64,000 nucleotides of DNA, from positions 124,001-188,000 of the forward strand of contig NZ_JAPWGX010000003.1 in NCBI RefSeq assembly GCF_027213965.1, written 5' to 3'. Shown here piece by piece: positions 21,486 to 29,823 of this stretch. The notes beneath the pieces were generated by a model. The model saw only the letters and a program-made list of their open reading frames with translations, was not told the origin of the DNA and did no database searches. Made by a program: the position numbers and the translations under genes. Source of the DNA: Maritalea porphyrae. GTDB taxonomy: Bacteria > Pseudomonadota > Alphaproteobacteria > Rhizobiales > Devosiaceae. Each line of letters begins with the position of its first letter. Position 1 is the first letter of the stretch.

Positions 21486-23315
21486 CTAAATCGGTTGCGT
21501 TGCTTGGTGCAGCCACGCTTTGTCACTATCGCCCAATTGTGACGCTGCGATTTCAAAACATTGTTTGTGATAATGGTTGAGCCAAGCAATTTCGCTTGGG
21601 GTCATCAAGTCCTTGTCGATTAGGCGCACGTCGATTGGGGTGAAGGTGATCGTTTCGAACGACAGGAATGGAGCATTTTCAGTGCTTTTGTCGCTTTCTT
21701 TGACCACCAGCAAGTTTTCAATACGGATACCGTGGCTGCCTTCAAGATAGTAGCCGGGCTCGTTTGAGATGATGTTGCCCACTTCAAGCGGCGAATGATT
21801 GCGTGGGGAAACCCCACACGGACCTTCATGCACGCCCAAAAATGCGCCTACACCATGCCCCGTGCCATGATTGTAGTCCAAGCCTTCTGCCCACAAGAAC
21901 TGACGGGCAAGTACATCCAAATGTGTGCCGGTCGTCCCTTTGGGGAAAGTTGCAACGCTTAAGGCAATCATGCCTTTGAGCACCAACGTGAAGTGCTTTT
22001 TTTGTTCGCTTGTGGCCGGGCCGGTCGCCATGGTGCGGGTGATGTCGGTGGTGCCTTCAAGATACTGGCCGCCGCTATCCACCAGCATCAATTCGCCCGG
22101 CACTAAGGTCCTGTCACTTTTGTCGGTCACCCGGTAATGGCAAATCGCGCCATTTGGGCCAGATCCGGAAATGGTTTCAAAGCTAATGTCGACCAACGAA
22201 TTGGCTTGTCGGCGAATTTGCTCGAGTTGCTTGACGATCGCGATTTCGGTGAGTTCACCCTTTGGCGCTTCAGCGTCTAGCCACGAAAGGAACTTGGCCA
22301 TCGCGGCGGCATCAGTGCGTTGGGCTGATACCATGCCTTCGATCTCTGTTGCGTTTTTACGTGATTTGATGGCCAAAACGGGATCGGCTTCATTCAACAA
22401 CTCACCATTTGCTTCAATAACAATGTTGGAGAGTTTTGATGGGCAAGTGTTGCCATCCATCCAAATTGTTTTGTTGCCAGCAAGTCCCTTAAGATCGCTT
22501 TCAAGGGTGCTGATGGGGCAAAGGGTAACTGCATCGCCCAACTCTGCACTTAGAACCGATGTGATCTTTTCAGGTTGCACATATAGTTTTGCGGTGCCTG
22601 ATTTTTCAATTGTCGCAAAGCCCAGCGTAACTGGCGTATTGGGGATATCAGACCCCCGGATGTTGAACAGCCAGCAAAAGCTATCAGGCAGGGTGAGCAC
22701 CAACGCGTCTGCGTTACGCTCTGCAATGGTTTTGGCAAGATCTGAGATTTTGTCGGCAGCAGACTTTCCGGTTTGTTCCAACGAAAGCGTAAAGATTTTA
22801 TCTGTTGGTGGGGCTGGTCGGTCTTGCCAGATCTCATCGACCAAATTGGTGCATTCGACCAATTCGATCTCAGACTTTTTCAGCGCATCGCGCAAGGTCT
22901 CGATGGCGTTGGGGGTGTGTAACCAGCCATCAAAACCCACGCGTGCGTTTGTTGGCAGGGCGTCTGCCAACCATTTTTGGGCCGCGTCTGGTTTCATTTC
23001 AACGCATTCAACCGCGTCTGTATCTGTTTGGGCGGGCGCTTGAATGGTGTAGCGCCCATCAACCACAAGCGCTGCGCGATCTTTGGTGACAATGGCATAG
23101 CCCGCAGAGCCGGTGAAACCAGTCATGTAGGCTAGACGTTCGTCGCCGGCAGGTACATTTTCGCCCCTGTGCGCATCGTCACGTGGGATCAAAAAGGCAT
23201 CTACATTGGCGCTTTCCATCGCAGCACGAAGGTGCGCCAGTCGAGGTTTCACCAGAGATGGATCAGCTTTTTCATCAAATTGTTGAAATTGGATTGAGCT
23301 GTCGTTGTTGAACAT
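21486..23315 (-). CDS. Xaa-Pro aminopeptidase (M24B family)
   Basis: 609 residues, the long three-domain form: two creatinase-like N-terminal domains and a C-terminal pita-bread catalytic domain. Metal ligands are visible: Asp in LVDSGGQY and TTDITRT, His in NHGTGHGVGAFLGVHEGP, Glu in NEPGYY and RIEN. It removes N-terminal residues next to proline. It is cotranscribed with chrA downstream. In relatives this gene is often close to prmA; here three small + strand genes lie between. Confidence 0.93.
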   Translation of the reverse strand: MFNNDSSIQFQQFDEKADPSLVKPRLAHLRAAMESANVDAFLIPRDDAHRGENVPAGDERLAYMTGFTGSAGYAIVTKDRAALVVDGRYTIQAPAQTDTDAVECVEMKPDAAQKWLADALPTNARVGFDGWLHTPNAIETLRDALKKSEIELVECTNLVDEIWQDRPAPPTDKIFTLSLEQTGKSAADKISDLAKTIAERNADALVLTLPDSFCWLFNIRGSDIPNTPVTLGFATIEKSGTAKLYVQPEKITSVLSAELGDAVTLCPISTLESDLKGLAGNKTIWMDGNTCPSKLSNIVIEANGELLNEADPVLAIKSRKNATEIEGMVSAQRTDAAAMAKFLSWLDAEAPKGELTEIAIVKQLEQIRRQANSLVDISFETISGSGPNGAICHYRVTDKSDRTLVPGELMLVDSGGQYLEGTTDITRTMATGPATSEQKKHFTLVLKGMIALSVATFPKGTTGTHLDVLARQFLWAEGLDYNHGTGHGVGAFLGVHEGPCGVSPRNHSPLEVGNIISNEPGYYLEGSHGIRIENLLVVKESDKSTENAPFLSFETITFTPIDVRLIDKDLMTPSEIAWLNHYHKQCFEIAASQLGDSDKAWLHQATQPI

Positions 23316-23403
23316 GCGGTACGTTATCCTCTAGATCGCATTTTTGGCGCGTCGAAATTTTTGTGCATCGAAGATGCTTTAAGCAACCAAACAGGAGATA
23401 GAA

Positions 23404-23538
23404 ATGGCAAATCCATTAGCGTTCATGTTTGGTCTGTTTTCTTCGATGATGAAGTCTCGGGCCAAAGCAGTTGATCGCGATATCGATCATTTTGCAGAAG
23501 TTGAACATTATGACACCAATCGAAATCGCTCTTTGTGA
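23404..23538 (+). CDS. Small protein 1 of a tandem family, 44 residues, unknown
   Basis: 44 residues, ATG 23404, TGA 23536-23538. AGGAG at 23393-23397 gives ideal spacing. The N-terminal half is hydrophobic (PLAFMFGLFSSMM), followed by KSRAKAVDRDIDHF and a polar tail. It aligns with the two genes downstream over SRxK..xxDR..xxF and NxxR near the end, but is the most diverged. I do not recognise the family. A helical, membrane-associated or nucleic-acid-binding peptide is possible. A terminator-like hairpin follows at 23590. Confidence 0.7.
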   Translation: MANPLAFMFGLFSSMMKSRAKAVDRDIDHFAEVEHYDTNRNRSL

Positions 23539-23589
23539 AGCTGGTGTAAACTGCCAACACTGGCCCAAGGGGGTCCTTATTTGTTTGTT

Positions 23590-23624
23590 CGCGCAATGAT
23601 TAAGTTCGTTGCGCGTTTTGTTTT
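23590..23624 (+). terminator. Probable terminator after small protein 1
   Basis: CGCGCAA (23590-23596) and TTGCGCG (23609-23615) form a perfect 7-bp stem around a 12-base loop, followed by TTTTGTTTT. This suggests the first small gene has its own transcript and the next two start from a promoter between 23625 and 23765. Confidence 0.55.
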
Positions 23625-23776
23625 CTCCAACGAAAAGTTGTGCCTTTTTTCGGTATGCTGAAAACGCATGGCTGTGGTGCGGTTCTGCCTCTACCTAAAT
23701 TTTTTTACATGGCTACATTGGTTTCAAGAATTCAAAAAAGCAACCCCACTTTTGGTTGAAATTGTAGGAGACGAGA

Positions 23777-23920
23777 ATGGCACAGACAGTTGGTTTTTTC
23801 CGCGGCGTAGTAGACGCAATGGTTTCATCACGCAGCAAGCATGCAGATCGTCAAGTTGCGAAGTTTTTGAAAACCCACGGACATGATGCGATCAACAATG
23901 ATCGTATGAACGGATTTTGA
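23777..23920 (+). CDS. Small protein 2 of a tandem family, 47 residues, unknown
   Basis: 47 residues, ATG 23777, TGA at 23918-23920, with AGGAG at 23766-23770. Its pattern MAxTxxFFRxVxDAxV, then SRSKHAxRxVAxF, THG and a C-terminal NGF is shared nearly residue for residue with the next gene. The N-terminal FFRGVVDAMV is amphipathic; the middle is basic. It may be translated at high level. Function unknown. Confidence 0.78.
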   Translation: MAQTVGFFRGVVDAMVSSRSKHADRQVAKFLKTHGHDAINNDRMNGF

Positions 23921-23924
23921 TTTT

Positions 23925-23946
23925 AGGCGCTTTCGCCTTGCTCTTT
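23925..23946 (+). terminator. Short hairpin between small proteins 2 and 3
   Basis: AGGCG-CTTT-CGCCT (23925-23938) just after the stop of small protein 2, followed by TGCTCTTTT. It could be a weak terminator, an attenuator that adjusts the ratio of genes 2 and 3, or an RNA-stabilising 3' end. Confidence 0.4.
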
Positions 23947-23959
23947 TAGGATACACAAA

Positions 23960-24106
23960 ATGGCTAAAACTGGTTTCTTTCGCAACGTGATGGACGCGAT
24001 TGTAACATCACGCAGCAAACATGCAGAGCGCGAAGTTGCTCGCTTTGTTGAAACACATGGCTACCGCAATTTGCTGAACGAAGATCGTTCACGCAACGGC
24101 TTCTAA
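23960..24106 (+). CDS. Small protein 3 of a tandem family, 48 residues, unknown
   Basis: 48 residues, ATG 23960, TAA 24104-24106, preceded by AGGA at 23948-23951. It is a close paralogue of small protein 2: FFRNVMDAIV, SRSKHAEREVARF, ETHG, then NEDRSRNGF. It has no signal peptide or cysteines. It lies tail to tail with prmA; the two stop codons are the two ends of a 16-base palindrome. Confidence 0.78.
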   Translation: MAKTGFFRNVMDAIVTSRSKHAEREVARFVETHGYRNLLNEDRSRNGF

Positions 24107-24119
24107 GGTTTAAACCTTA
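24104..24119. repeat. Palindrome joining two convergent stop codons
   Basis: TAAGGTTTAAACCTTA is a perfect 16-base palindrome. Its first three bases are the stop of small protein 3 and its last three are the stop of prmA on the other strand. It may serve as a weak bidirectional terminator, although there is no T-run. Confidence 0.6.
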
Positions 24120-24986
24120 AGCTTGACGTTGCAATCTCAGGATTGTCCAATCGCCCTTTTCGACTTGTTCGAGAAGGGCGATTTTGTTTTCTGCATAGGC
24201 TTCAATAACGCTATTTGCTTGGCGATTCAAAAGTCCTGCCAAAACCACAATGCCATCAACTTTTGTGTGTTTGGCAATGTCTGGTGCTAATTCGACCAAT
24301 GGGCCAGCCAAAATATTGGCCAGCACCAAATCAAACGGGCCGCGCTGCTCAAAGATCTCGTGATCCATGCCAGTTGATACCGCTGTTTCGATCATGTCCT
24401 TTACGCCGTTAATTTGCGTATTTTCAATTGTGACTTCAATCGCTTTGGCGTCAATGTCGGTGGCCAGCACGTTGTTGTTGAACCGTTTTGCTGCCGCGAT
24501 GGCTAAAATACCCGTGCCAGTACCCAAGTCCAAAATCGTTTCAGGCTGCACACCAGAATTTGCAATCAATGAAATGGCTTCAAGGCAGCCCGTTGTGGTT
24601 TCATGGTGTCCGGTGCCAAAAGCTTGGCCCGCGTCAATTTTAATGGCGATTTTATCATCAGGATTTGGCGCCTCAACATGACTGCCGTGGACAAAAAACT
24701 CGCCCGTATCGATTGCTGACAAACCTTCAAGAGAATGGGCCACCCAATCTTTGTCTGGCACTTTTGCCAGTGTAAATTCAACCGTGCCGTTCAAAACCCG
24801 CTGCGCAAGTTCGTTAAAGCGCGCAATGTCTGGTTTTTGATCACATGTGGCTTCAAATACCCAATCACCATCAGCATTTTCAAATGCCGAAGCGGACAAG
24901 GCCAGTCCGTATTCTTCCATCACTGCATCAGCCAGCGCAAATGCATCTTGTTTAGACATGGGGACGGTGATTTGTTCTAGGGTCAT
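24117..24986 (-). CDS. prmA: PrmA, ribosomal protein L11 methyltransferase
   Basis: 289 residues. The SAM-binding motif ILDLGTGTGILAIAAAKR is at about 150 and the motif VLANILAGPL is typical of PrmA. It trimethylates ribosomal protein L11. It starts 11 bases after the upstream helicase stop and is therefore probably in its operon. It is convergent with the small-protein cluster. Confidence 0.95.
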   Translation of the reverse strand: MTLEQITVPMSKQDAFALADAVMEEYGLALSASAFENADGDWVFEATCDQKPDIARFNELAQRVLNGTVEFTLAKVPDKDWVAHSLEGLSAIDTGEFFVHGSHVEAPNPDDKIAIKIDAGQAFGTGHHETTTGCLEAISLIANSGVQPETILDLGTGTGILAIAAAKRFNNNVLATDIDAKAIEVTIENTQINGVKDMIETAVSTGMDHEIFEQRGPFDLVLANILAGPLVELAPDIAKHTKVDGIVVLAGLLNRQANSVIEAYAENKIALLEQVEKGDWTILRLQRQA

Positions 24987-24997
24987 TTGATTGGCCT

Positions 24998-27331
24998 TTA
25001 TGCCCGCTTGATAAAGCTTTCGAGGACTTTTTTGCGCCCTACAGAGGGAAAGTCAATGGTGAGTTTATTGCCATCGACACTGGCCACAATGCCTTCGCCA
25101 AATTTAAGGTGAAGGGCTTTGTCGCCTTGTTTAAAGCTTGATGAGGATGAGCTGACAGAGCCAGAACGTGCGATTAGCTCACCTTCAATCGTCGGGCCTC
25201 GATCTGTGCCACGGGATTTGTGCTGTTTTTGCGCGCGTTGCCAGCCCGGTGTTTCATAAACACTGTCGAACGGATCGCGGTTATCGAATTTTGAGGCTGT
25301 GTTGCGGCCACCATAGTTGTAGCCGCCATAACTTGAACCTGTGTCTTTGACTTCAACGGCGTCTGCGGGCAATTCGTCCAAGAAACGAGAGGGGATGCAG
25401 GTTTGCCAAAGGCCGTGGATGCGGCGGTTTTGTGCGACCGTCAGTTTGGCGCGTTTTTTGGCGCGGGTAATCCCGACGTAGGCGAGGCGACGTTCTTCTT
25501 CCAATCCCGTCTTGCCGCTTTCATCGAGCGAGCGTTGATGGGGGAACAGGCCTTCTTCCCAACCGGGCAAAAACACGGTGTCGAACTCAAGGCCCTTCGC
25601 CGCGTGTAATGTCATGATGGAAACGGCATCGTCTGAGCCATCGCCGCTATCGCGGTCCATCACAAGGGAAACGTGTTCCAAAAATCCGCCAAGTGTTTCG
25701 AACTCTTCCATGGAGCGAATGAGTTCTTTTAAGTTTTCAAGCCGACCTGGCGCGTCCGCTGAGCGGTCGTTCTGCCACATTTGAGTGTAGCCGCTTTCGT
25801 CCAAAATGGCTTCAGCCACTTCTGCGTGGGGCTGGTTTTGCAACCGGTTGGCCCAATCGTCAAACTGACTGATCAAAAAACGCAAGGTTGAGCGTTGTTT
25901 GGGCTTTAATTCGTCGGTTTCAATCAGATCGCGCGTGGCTTGGATCATTGGCACGTTGGCCGCCCGTGCTGCATCGTGCAGCAAGCGGATGGTGGCGTCC
26001 CCCAAACCCCGTTTTGGCACATTGACGATCCGCTCAAACGCCAAATCGTCAGCTTGCTGTGCGGTGGCACGCAAATAGGCGAGGGCGTCGCGAATTTCTT
26101 TGCGCTCGTAAAAGCGTGGTCCGCCAATAACGCGGTAATTGAGGCCCAGTTTGATGAACCGTTCCTCGAACTCGCGCATTTGGAAAGACGCGCGTACAAG
26201 GATCGCCATGGAGTTGAGCTGATGGCCTTGGCGTTGGAACTGTTCGATTTCTTCGCCAATGTGGCGGGCTTCTTCTTCAGAATCCCAAACAGAGGTGACA
26301 CTGACCGGATCGCCTTCTTCGCCCACATCCGTCTGCAAGGTTTTGCCCAAGCGATCTTCATTGTGCGAAATTAAGTGCGATGCAGCACGTAGGATTTTTG
26401 AAGTGGAGCGATAATTGCGCTCTAGGCGGATAACTTTTGCGCCGGGGAAGTCTTTTTCGAACCGCAGAATGTTATCAACTTCAGCGCCGCGCCAGCCGTA
26501 AATTGATTGGTCATCATCACCCACCACACAAACGTTGGAGTTGCCTTGCGCGAGTAGGCGCAACCACAAATATTGGGCGACGTTTGTATCTTGATACTCG
26601 TCCACCAGCATGAATTTAAAGCGGCGATGAAATTCTTCGAGCACCGTTGGATTGTCTTTGAGCAAGCGAATGCATTCAAGCAACAGATCGCCAAAATCAG
26701 CGGCATTGAGGGTTTTTAAGCGCGCTTGGTAAGCGGCGTAAAGCTTTGCGCCTTTACCATCTGCGAATGCGCCTGCATCAGAAGCGTCCAATTGTTTGGG
26801 CTGTAAGCCTTTGTTTTTCCACCCATCAATCATGTGCGCCAGCTGGCGAGCGGGCCAGCGCTTTTCATCGACATTTTCAGCTTGTAAGAGCTGCTTTAAC
26901 AGCCGGATCTGATCGTCTGTATCAAGAATGGTGAAATCAGACTTTAGGCCCACCAGTTCGGCATGGCGGCGGATGATTTTTGCGCCGATGGAGTGGAACG
27001 TGCCAAGCCAAGGCATGCCTTCAACCGAGCCGCCAACGAATTTTGCAATCCGCTCTTTCATTTCGCGGGCCGCTTTGTTGGTAAAGGTTACCGCAAGGAT
27101 TTCGTGGCCGCGCGCACGGCGTGTCGCCAGAATATGTGCAATCCGCGTGGTCAATACGCGGGTTTTACCGGTGCCCGCACCTGCCAGCACTAGTAGCGGT
27201 CCGTCGATGCTTTCAACAGCATCTTGCTGTTCAGCGTTCATACCCTCAAGATAGCGCGGTGCGCCGCCGCCAAACTGCGACGTAATCGGTCCTGGTTGTG
27301 AACTGGGGGCTTTGCCCGGCCTTGCAATCAT
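24998..27331 (-). CDS. uvrD: UvrD/PcrA-type superfamily 1 DNA helicase
   Basis: About 777 residues from ATG 27331; an upstream in-frame TTG (27376) is less likely. Motifs in order: Q-motif region EGMNAEQQDAVE, Walker A GAGTGKT (about 51-57), DEYQDTN, GDDDQSIYGWRGA, the motif ERNYRST and VGITRAKKR. The C-terminus ends in a Tudor-like segment (LKFGEGIVASVDGNKLTIDF) used for RNA polymerase binding in UvrD/PcrA. It acts in nucleotide excision and mismatch repair. prmA is cotranscribed. Confidence 0.94.
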   Translation of the reverse strand: MIARPGKAPSSQPGPITSQFGGGAPRYLEGMNAEQQDAVESIDGPLLVLAGAGTGKTRVLTTRIAHILATRRARGHEILAVTFTNKAAREMKERIAKFVGGSVEGMPWLGTFHSIGAKIIRRHAELVGLKSDFTILDTDDQIRLLKQLLQAENVDEKRWPARQLAHMIDGWKNKGLQPKQLDASDAGAFADGKGAKLYAAYQARLKTLNAADFGDLLLECIRLLKDNPTVLEEFHRRFKFMLVDEYQDTNVAQYLWLRLLAQGNSNVCVVGDDDQSIYGWRGAEVDNILRFEKDFPGAKVIRLERNYRSTSKILRAASHLISHNEDRLGKTLQTDVGEEGDPVSVTSVWDSEEEARHIGEEIEQFQRQGHQLNSMAILVRASFQMREFEERFIKLGLNYRVIGGPRFYERKEIRDALAYLRATAQQADDLAFERIVNVPKRGLGDATIRLLHDAARAANVPMIQATRDLIETDELKPKQRSTLRFLISQFDDWANRLQNQPHAEVAEAILDESGYTQMWQNDRSADAPGRLENLKELIRSMEEFETLGGFLEHVSLVMDRDSGDGSDDAVSIMTLHAAKGLEFDTVFLPGWEEGLFPHQRSLDESGKTGLEEERRLAYVGITRAKKRAKLTVAQNRRIHGLWQTCIPSRFLDELPADAVEVKDTGSSYGGYNYGGRNTASKFDNRDPFDSVYETPGWQRAQKQHKSRGTDRGPTIEGELIARSGSVSSSSSSFKQGDKALHLKFGEGIVASVDGNKLTIDFPSVGRKKVLESFIKRA

Positions 27332-27479
27332 TACGTGCGCTCGAATCTCGTTTTGTTCTTTATAAGTCACCTGCAAATATTTGTATATGCGGAGGTGAAG
27401 TTAGATTTGTCATCTCAATGTAGCATTGGGACCCTATTGGCAAGGGCGATTTAGCTCACAACCAAGGGACTGCTCAATC

Positions 27480-29669
27480 ATGAAACCTTCACACTTGCTT
27501 GGCGCATTGGCGTTTAGCGCGGTCAGCATAACGGCTTTAAATGCAGCTGCTGCGCCGCACTTCAACCGTATCTCTAGTTTTCCAGTGGCCAGCAATATTC
27601 CCGCTGATATGGACGCAAAAAGCGTTTCATCATCTGAAATTATTGCTGCGACTGAAGACGGCATGACATTGATTTATTCAGATAGCCCTTTGGGCGGCAT
27701 TGGCTTTGTGGGTATTGCTGACCCAAAAGCGCCGGTTGCACAGGGTTTTTTGGCGTTAGACGGTGAACCGACATCGGTTTCGATTTTGGGCGGAAAAGCG
27801 TTTGTTGGCGTCAATACTTCTGAAAGCTACGTTGCGCCATCGGGCCACTTGGCGATTGTTGATATTGCCTCAAAAACGGTAACGGCCTCTTGCGATCTTG
27901 GCGGTCAACCTGACAGCGTTGCGGTTTCTGGTGACGGGTCATTGGTTGCGGTGGCGATTGAAAATGAGCGCGATGAGGATTTGAACGAAGGGGAACTTCC
28001 TCAATTGCCAGCTGGCTTTGTCACTATCTTTGATATCGCGAATGGAGTTGCTGATTGTAGCAGCAAACGAGTTGTCGATCTTGCTGGGTTGGCCTTGATT
28101 GGCGCATCTGATCCTGAGCCAGAGTTTGTTGATTTCAATTCGATGAACGAGATCGTTGTTTCTATGCAGGAAAACAACCATTACGCGATCATCGATGGTG
28201 CAACTGGTGTGGTTAAAAACCACTTCTCAGCTGGTGCTGTTGATCTGACGTTTATTGACGTTGAAGAGGAGCGCGCGTTTACATTTGACGGGGCGCAAAC
28301 CCAACGTCTGCGTGAGCCTGACGCGGTGAAATGGCTTGATGATAATCGCTTCGTGGGCGCCAACGAAGGTGACTATAACGGCGGTTCACGCAGCTTTACG
28401 ATCTACAATAAAGATGGATCTGTTTCATTTGAATCGGGGACTTCTTTGGAGGTTCTTGCGGCGCGTGCAGGTCACTATCCCGAAAAGCGCTCTGGCAACA
28501 AGGGTGTGGAACCTGAGGGGCTAGCAACGGGCACATTTGGCGATCAAAAGTATTTCTTTGTGCTGCTTGAGCGGGCTTCGCTTGTGGGGGTTTATAAAGA
28601 CACAGGTGCAGAGCCAGAATTCGTGCAGCTTTTGCCATCAGGCATCGCCCCAGAGGGTGCGTTGACCATTCCTTCGCGCAACTTGTTTGTGTCAGCAAAT
28701 GAAGCTGACTTGATAGAAGATGGTGGCGTGCGTTCACACGTGATGATTTATGAATTGCAGGACGCGCCAGCAGCTTACCCGCAAATCATGTCTGAAATGG
28801 CAGATGAGAACACACCAATTGGCTGGGTTGCTTTATCGGGTTTGGTGGCAGATGCACAAACACCGGGCAAGCTTTACGCCGTGAATGACAGCTTTTTGCG
28901 TGCTCAACCTTCAATCTATGAGATTGATGCAACATCAAAGCCGGCAAAAATTGTTAAACGCATCGGTGTAACGCGTGATGGCGCGCCAGCACAAAAGCTT
29001 GATCTAGAAGGCATTGCGCTGGACGGAAATGGCGGGTTCTGGTTGGCTTCTGAAGGACGTACGGATCGTTTGATCCCACATGCGATTTACAACGTGAATG
29101 CCAAAGGTGAGATCAAAAAAGAAGTGCCGTTCCCAGCTGAATTGCTTGCTGTTGAAAAGCGTTTCGGTTCTGAAGGCATTACAGCGGTTGGATCTGGCGA
29201 TGAGATGGTGCTGTGGATCGCCATCCAGCGTGAATGGCAAGACGACCCAAAGGGCCAGGTCAAGTTGGTTTCTTACAAGCCTTCAACAGGCGAATGGGGT
29301 GCGGTACGCTATCAGCTTGATGCAGGCGAAAAAGGCTGGGTTGGTCTTTCTGAGATTACTGCGCACGGCGATTATGCTTATGTGATTGAGCGGGACAATC
29401 AAATCGGCGCAAATGCGAAAATCAAAAAGCTATATCGTGTGAAGCTTGCCGATTTGCAGCCAGCGGCCCTTGGTTCAGACTTGCCTGTTGTTGCAAAAGA
29501 ACAAGTGCACGATTTTGTTCCAAACCTTCAGTCTTTGAATGGTTATGTTCAGGACAAAATTGAAGGCTTTGCCATCGATGCGTCTGGCGAAGGTTTTGCG
29601 ATGACCGACAATGATGGTGTTGATGATCATTCGGGTGAAACATTGTTCTTTTCGATTGATAAAATGTAA
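27480..29669 (+). CDS. Secreted phytase/esterase-like protein (PF13449 type)
   Basis: About 729 residues from ATG 27480, which begins a clear signal peptide (SHLLGALAFSAVSITALNA). The N-terminal half has beta-propeller-like repeats (VAIVDIA, VSGDGSLVAVA, DDNRFVGANEGDYNGG). The C-terminal part matches the 'esterase-like activity of phytase' family (DLEGIALDG, FWLASEGRTDR, EGITAVGSG, GLSEITAHG, IEGFAIDASG). A periplasmic phosphoesterase role is inferred; substrate unknown. A terminator follows. PhoX lies one gene away. Confidence 0.75.
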   Translation: MKPSHLLGALAFSAVSITALNAAAAPHFNRISSFPVASNIPADMDAKSVSSSEIIAATEDGMTLIYSDSPLGGIGFVGIADPKAPVAQGFLALDGEPTSVSILGGKAFVGVNTSESYVAPSGHLAIVDIASKTVTASCDLGGQPDSVAVSGDGSLVAVAIENERDEDLNEGELPQLPAGFVTIFDIANGVADCSSKRVVDLAGLALIGASDPEPEFVDFNSMNEIVVSMQENNHYAIIDGATGVVKNHFSAGAVDLTFIDVEEERAFTFDGAQTQRLREPDAVKWLDDNRFVGANEGDYNGGSRSFTIYNKDGSVSFESGTSLEVLAARAGHYPEKRSGNKGVEPEGLATGTFGDQKYFFVLLERASLVGVYKDTGAEPEFVQLLPSGIAPEGALTIPSRNLFVSANEADLIEDGGVRSHVMIYELQDAPAAYPQIMSEMADENTPIGWVALSGLVADAQTPGKLYAVNDSFLRAQPSIYEIDATSKPAKIVKRIGVTRDGAPAQKLDLEGIALDGNGGFWLASEGRTDRLIPHAIYNVNAKGEIKKEVPFPAELLAVEKRFGSEGITAVGSGDEMVLWIAIQREWQDDPKGQVKLVSYKPSTGEWGAVRYQLDAGEKGWVGLSEITAHGDYAYVIERDNQIGANAKIKKLYRVKLADLQPAALGSDLPVVAKEQVHDFVPNLQSLNGYVQDKIEGFAIDASGEGFAMTDNDGVDDHSGETLFFSIDKM

Positions 29670-29694
29670 TTAGTCGCAGAGAGTTTAATCTGTG

Positions 29695-29727
29695 AAATGC
29701 CCGGGCCCATTGGTTCGGGCATTTTTG
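29695..29727 (+). terminator. Rho-independent terminator
   Basis: AAATGCCCG (29695-29703) pairs with CGGGCATTT (29716-29724) around a 12-base loop, followed by T residues. It ends the phytase-like gene. Confidence 0.8.
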
Positions 29728-29775
29728 CGTGCGGTGCTGAAAAACGGATGAACCTTGAAACTGGGACCAGTCGCG

Positions 29776-29808
29776 CTATGTTTGTAAGGCAATCAATTGC
29801 AAACATAG
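29776..29808. promoter_or_regulatory. Operator-like inverted repeat before the MDR gene
   Basis: CTATGTTTG (29776-29784) and CAAACATAG (29800-29808) are perfectly complementary. Counting the next three bases inward, 11 of 12 match, with 9 bases between. It ends five bases before the ribosome-binding site of the oxidoreductase, the right place for a repressor such as a TetR or MarR protein. There is no T-run, so it is not a terminator. Confidence 0.65.
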
Positions 29809-29823
29809 TCTATGGAGCCTGAA

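Noticed and set aside
22171-23043. 290-codon + strand frame opposite the aminopeptidase
   Set aside because: Antisense of an intact M24 peptidase; no homology by eye.
23668-23886. 72-codon + strand frame overlapping small protein 2
   Set aside because: Different frame, no ribosome-binding site and no similarity to the family; the 47-codon frame is supported by its paralogue.
29776-29808. Terminator at the inverted repeat before the MDR gene
   Set aside because: No T-run follows and a proper terminator for the upstream gene is at 29695; an operator fits better.
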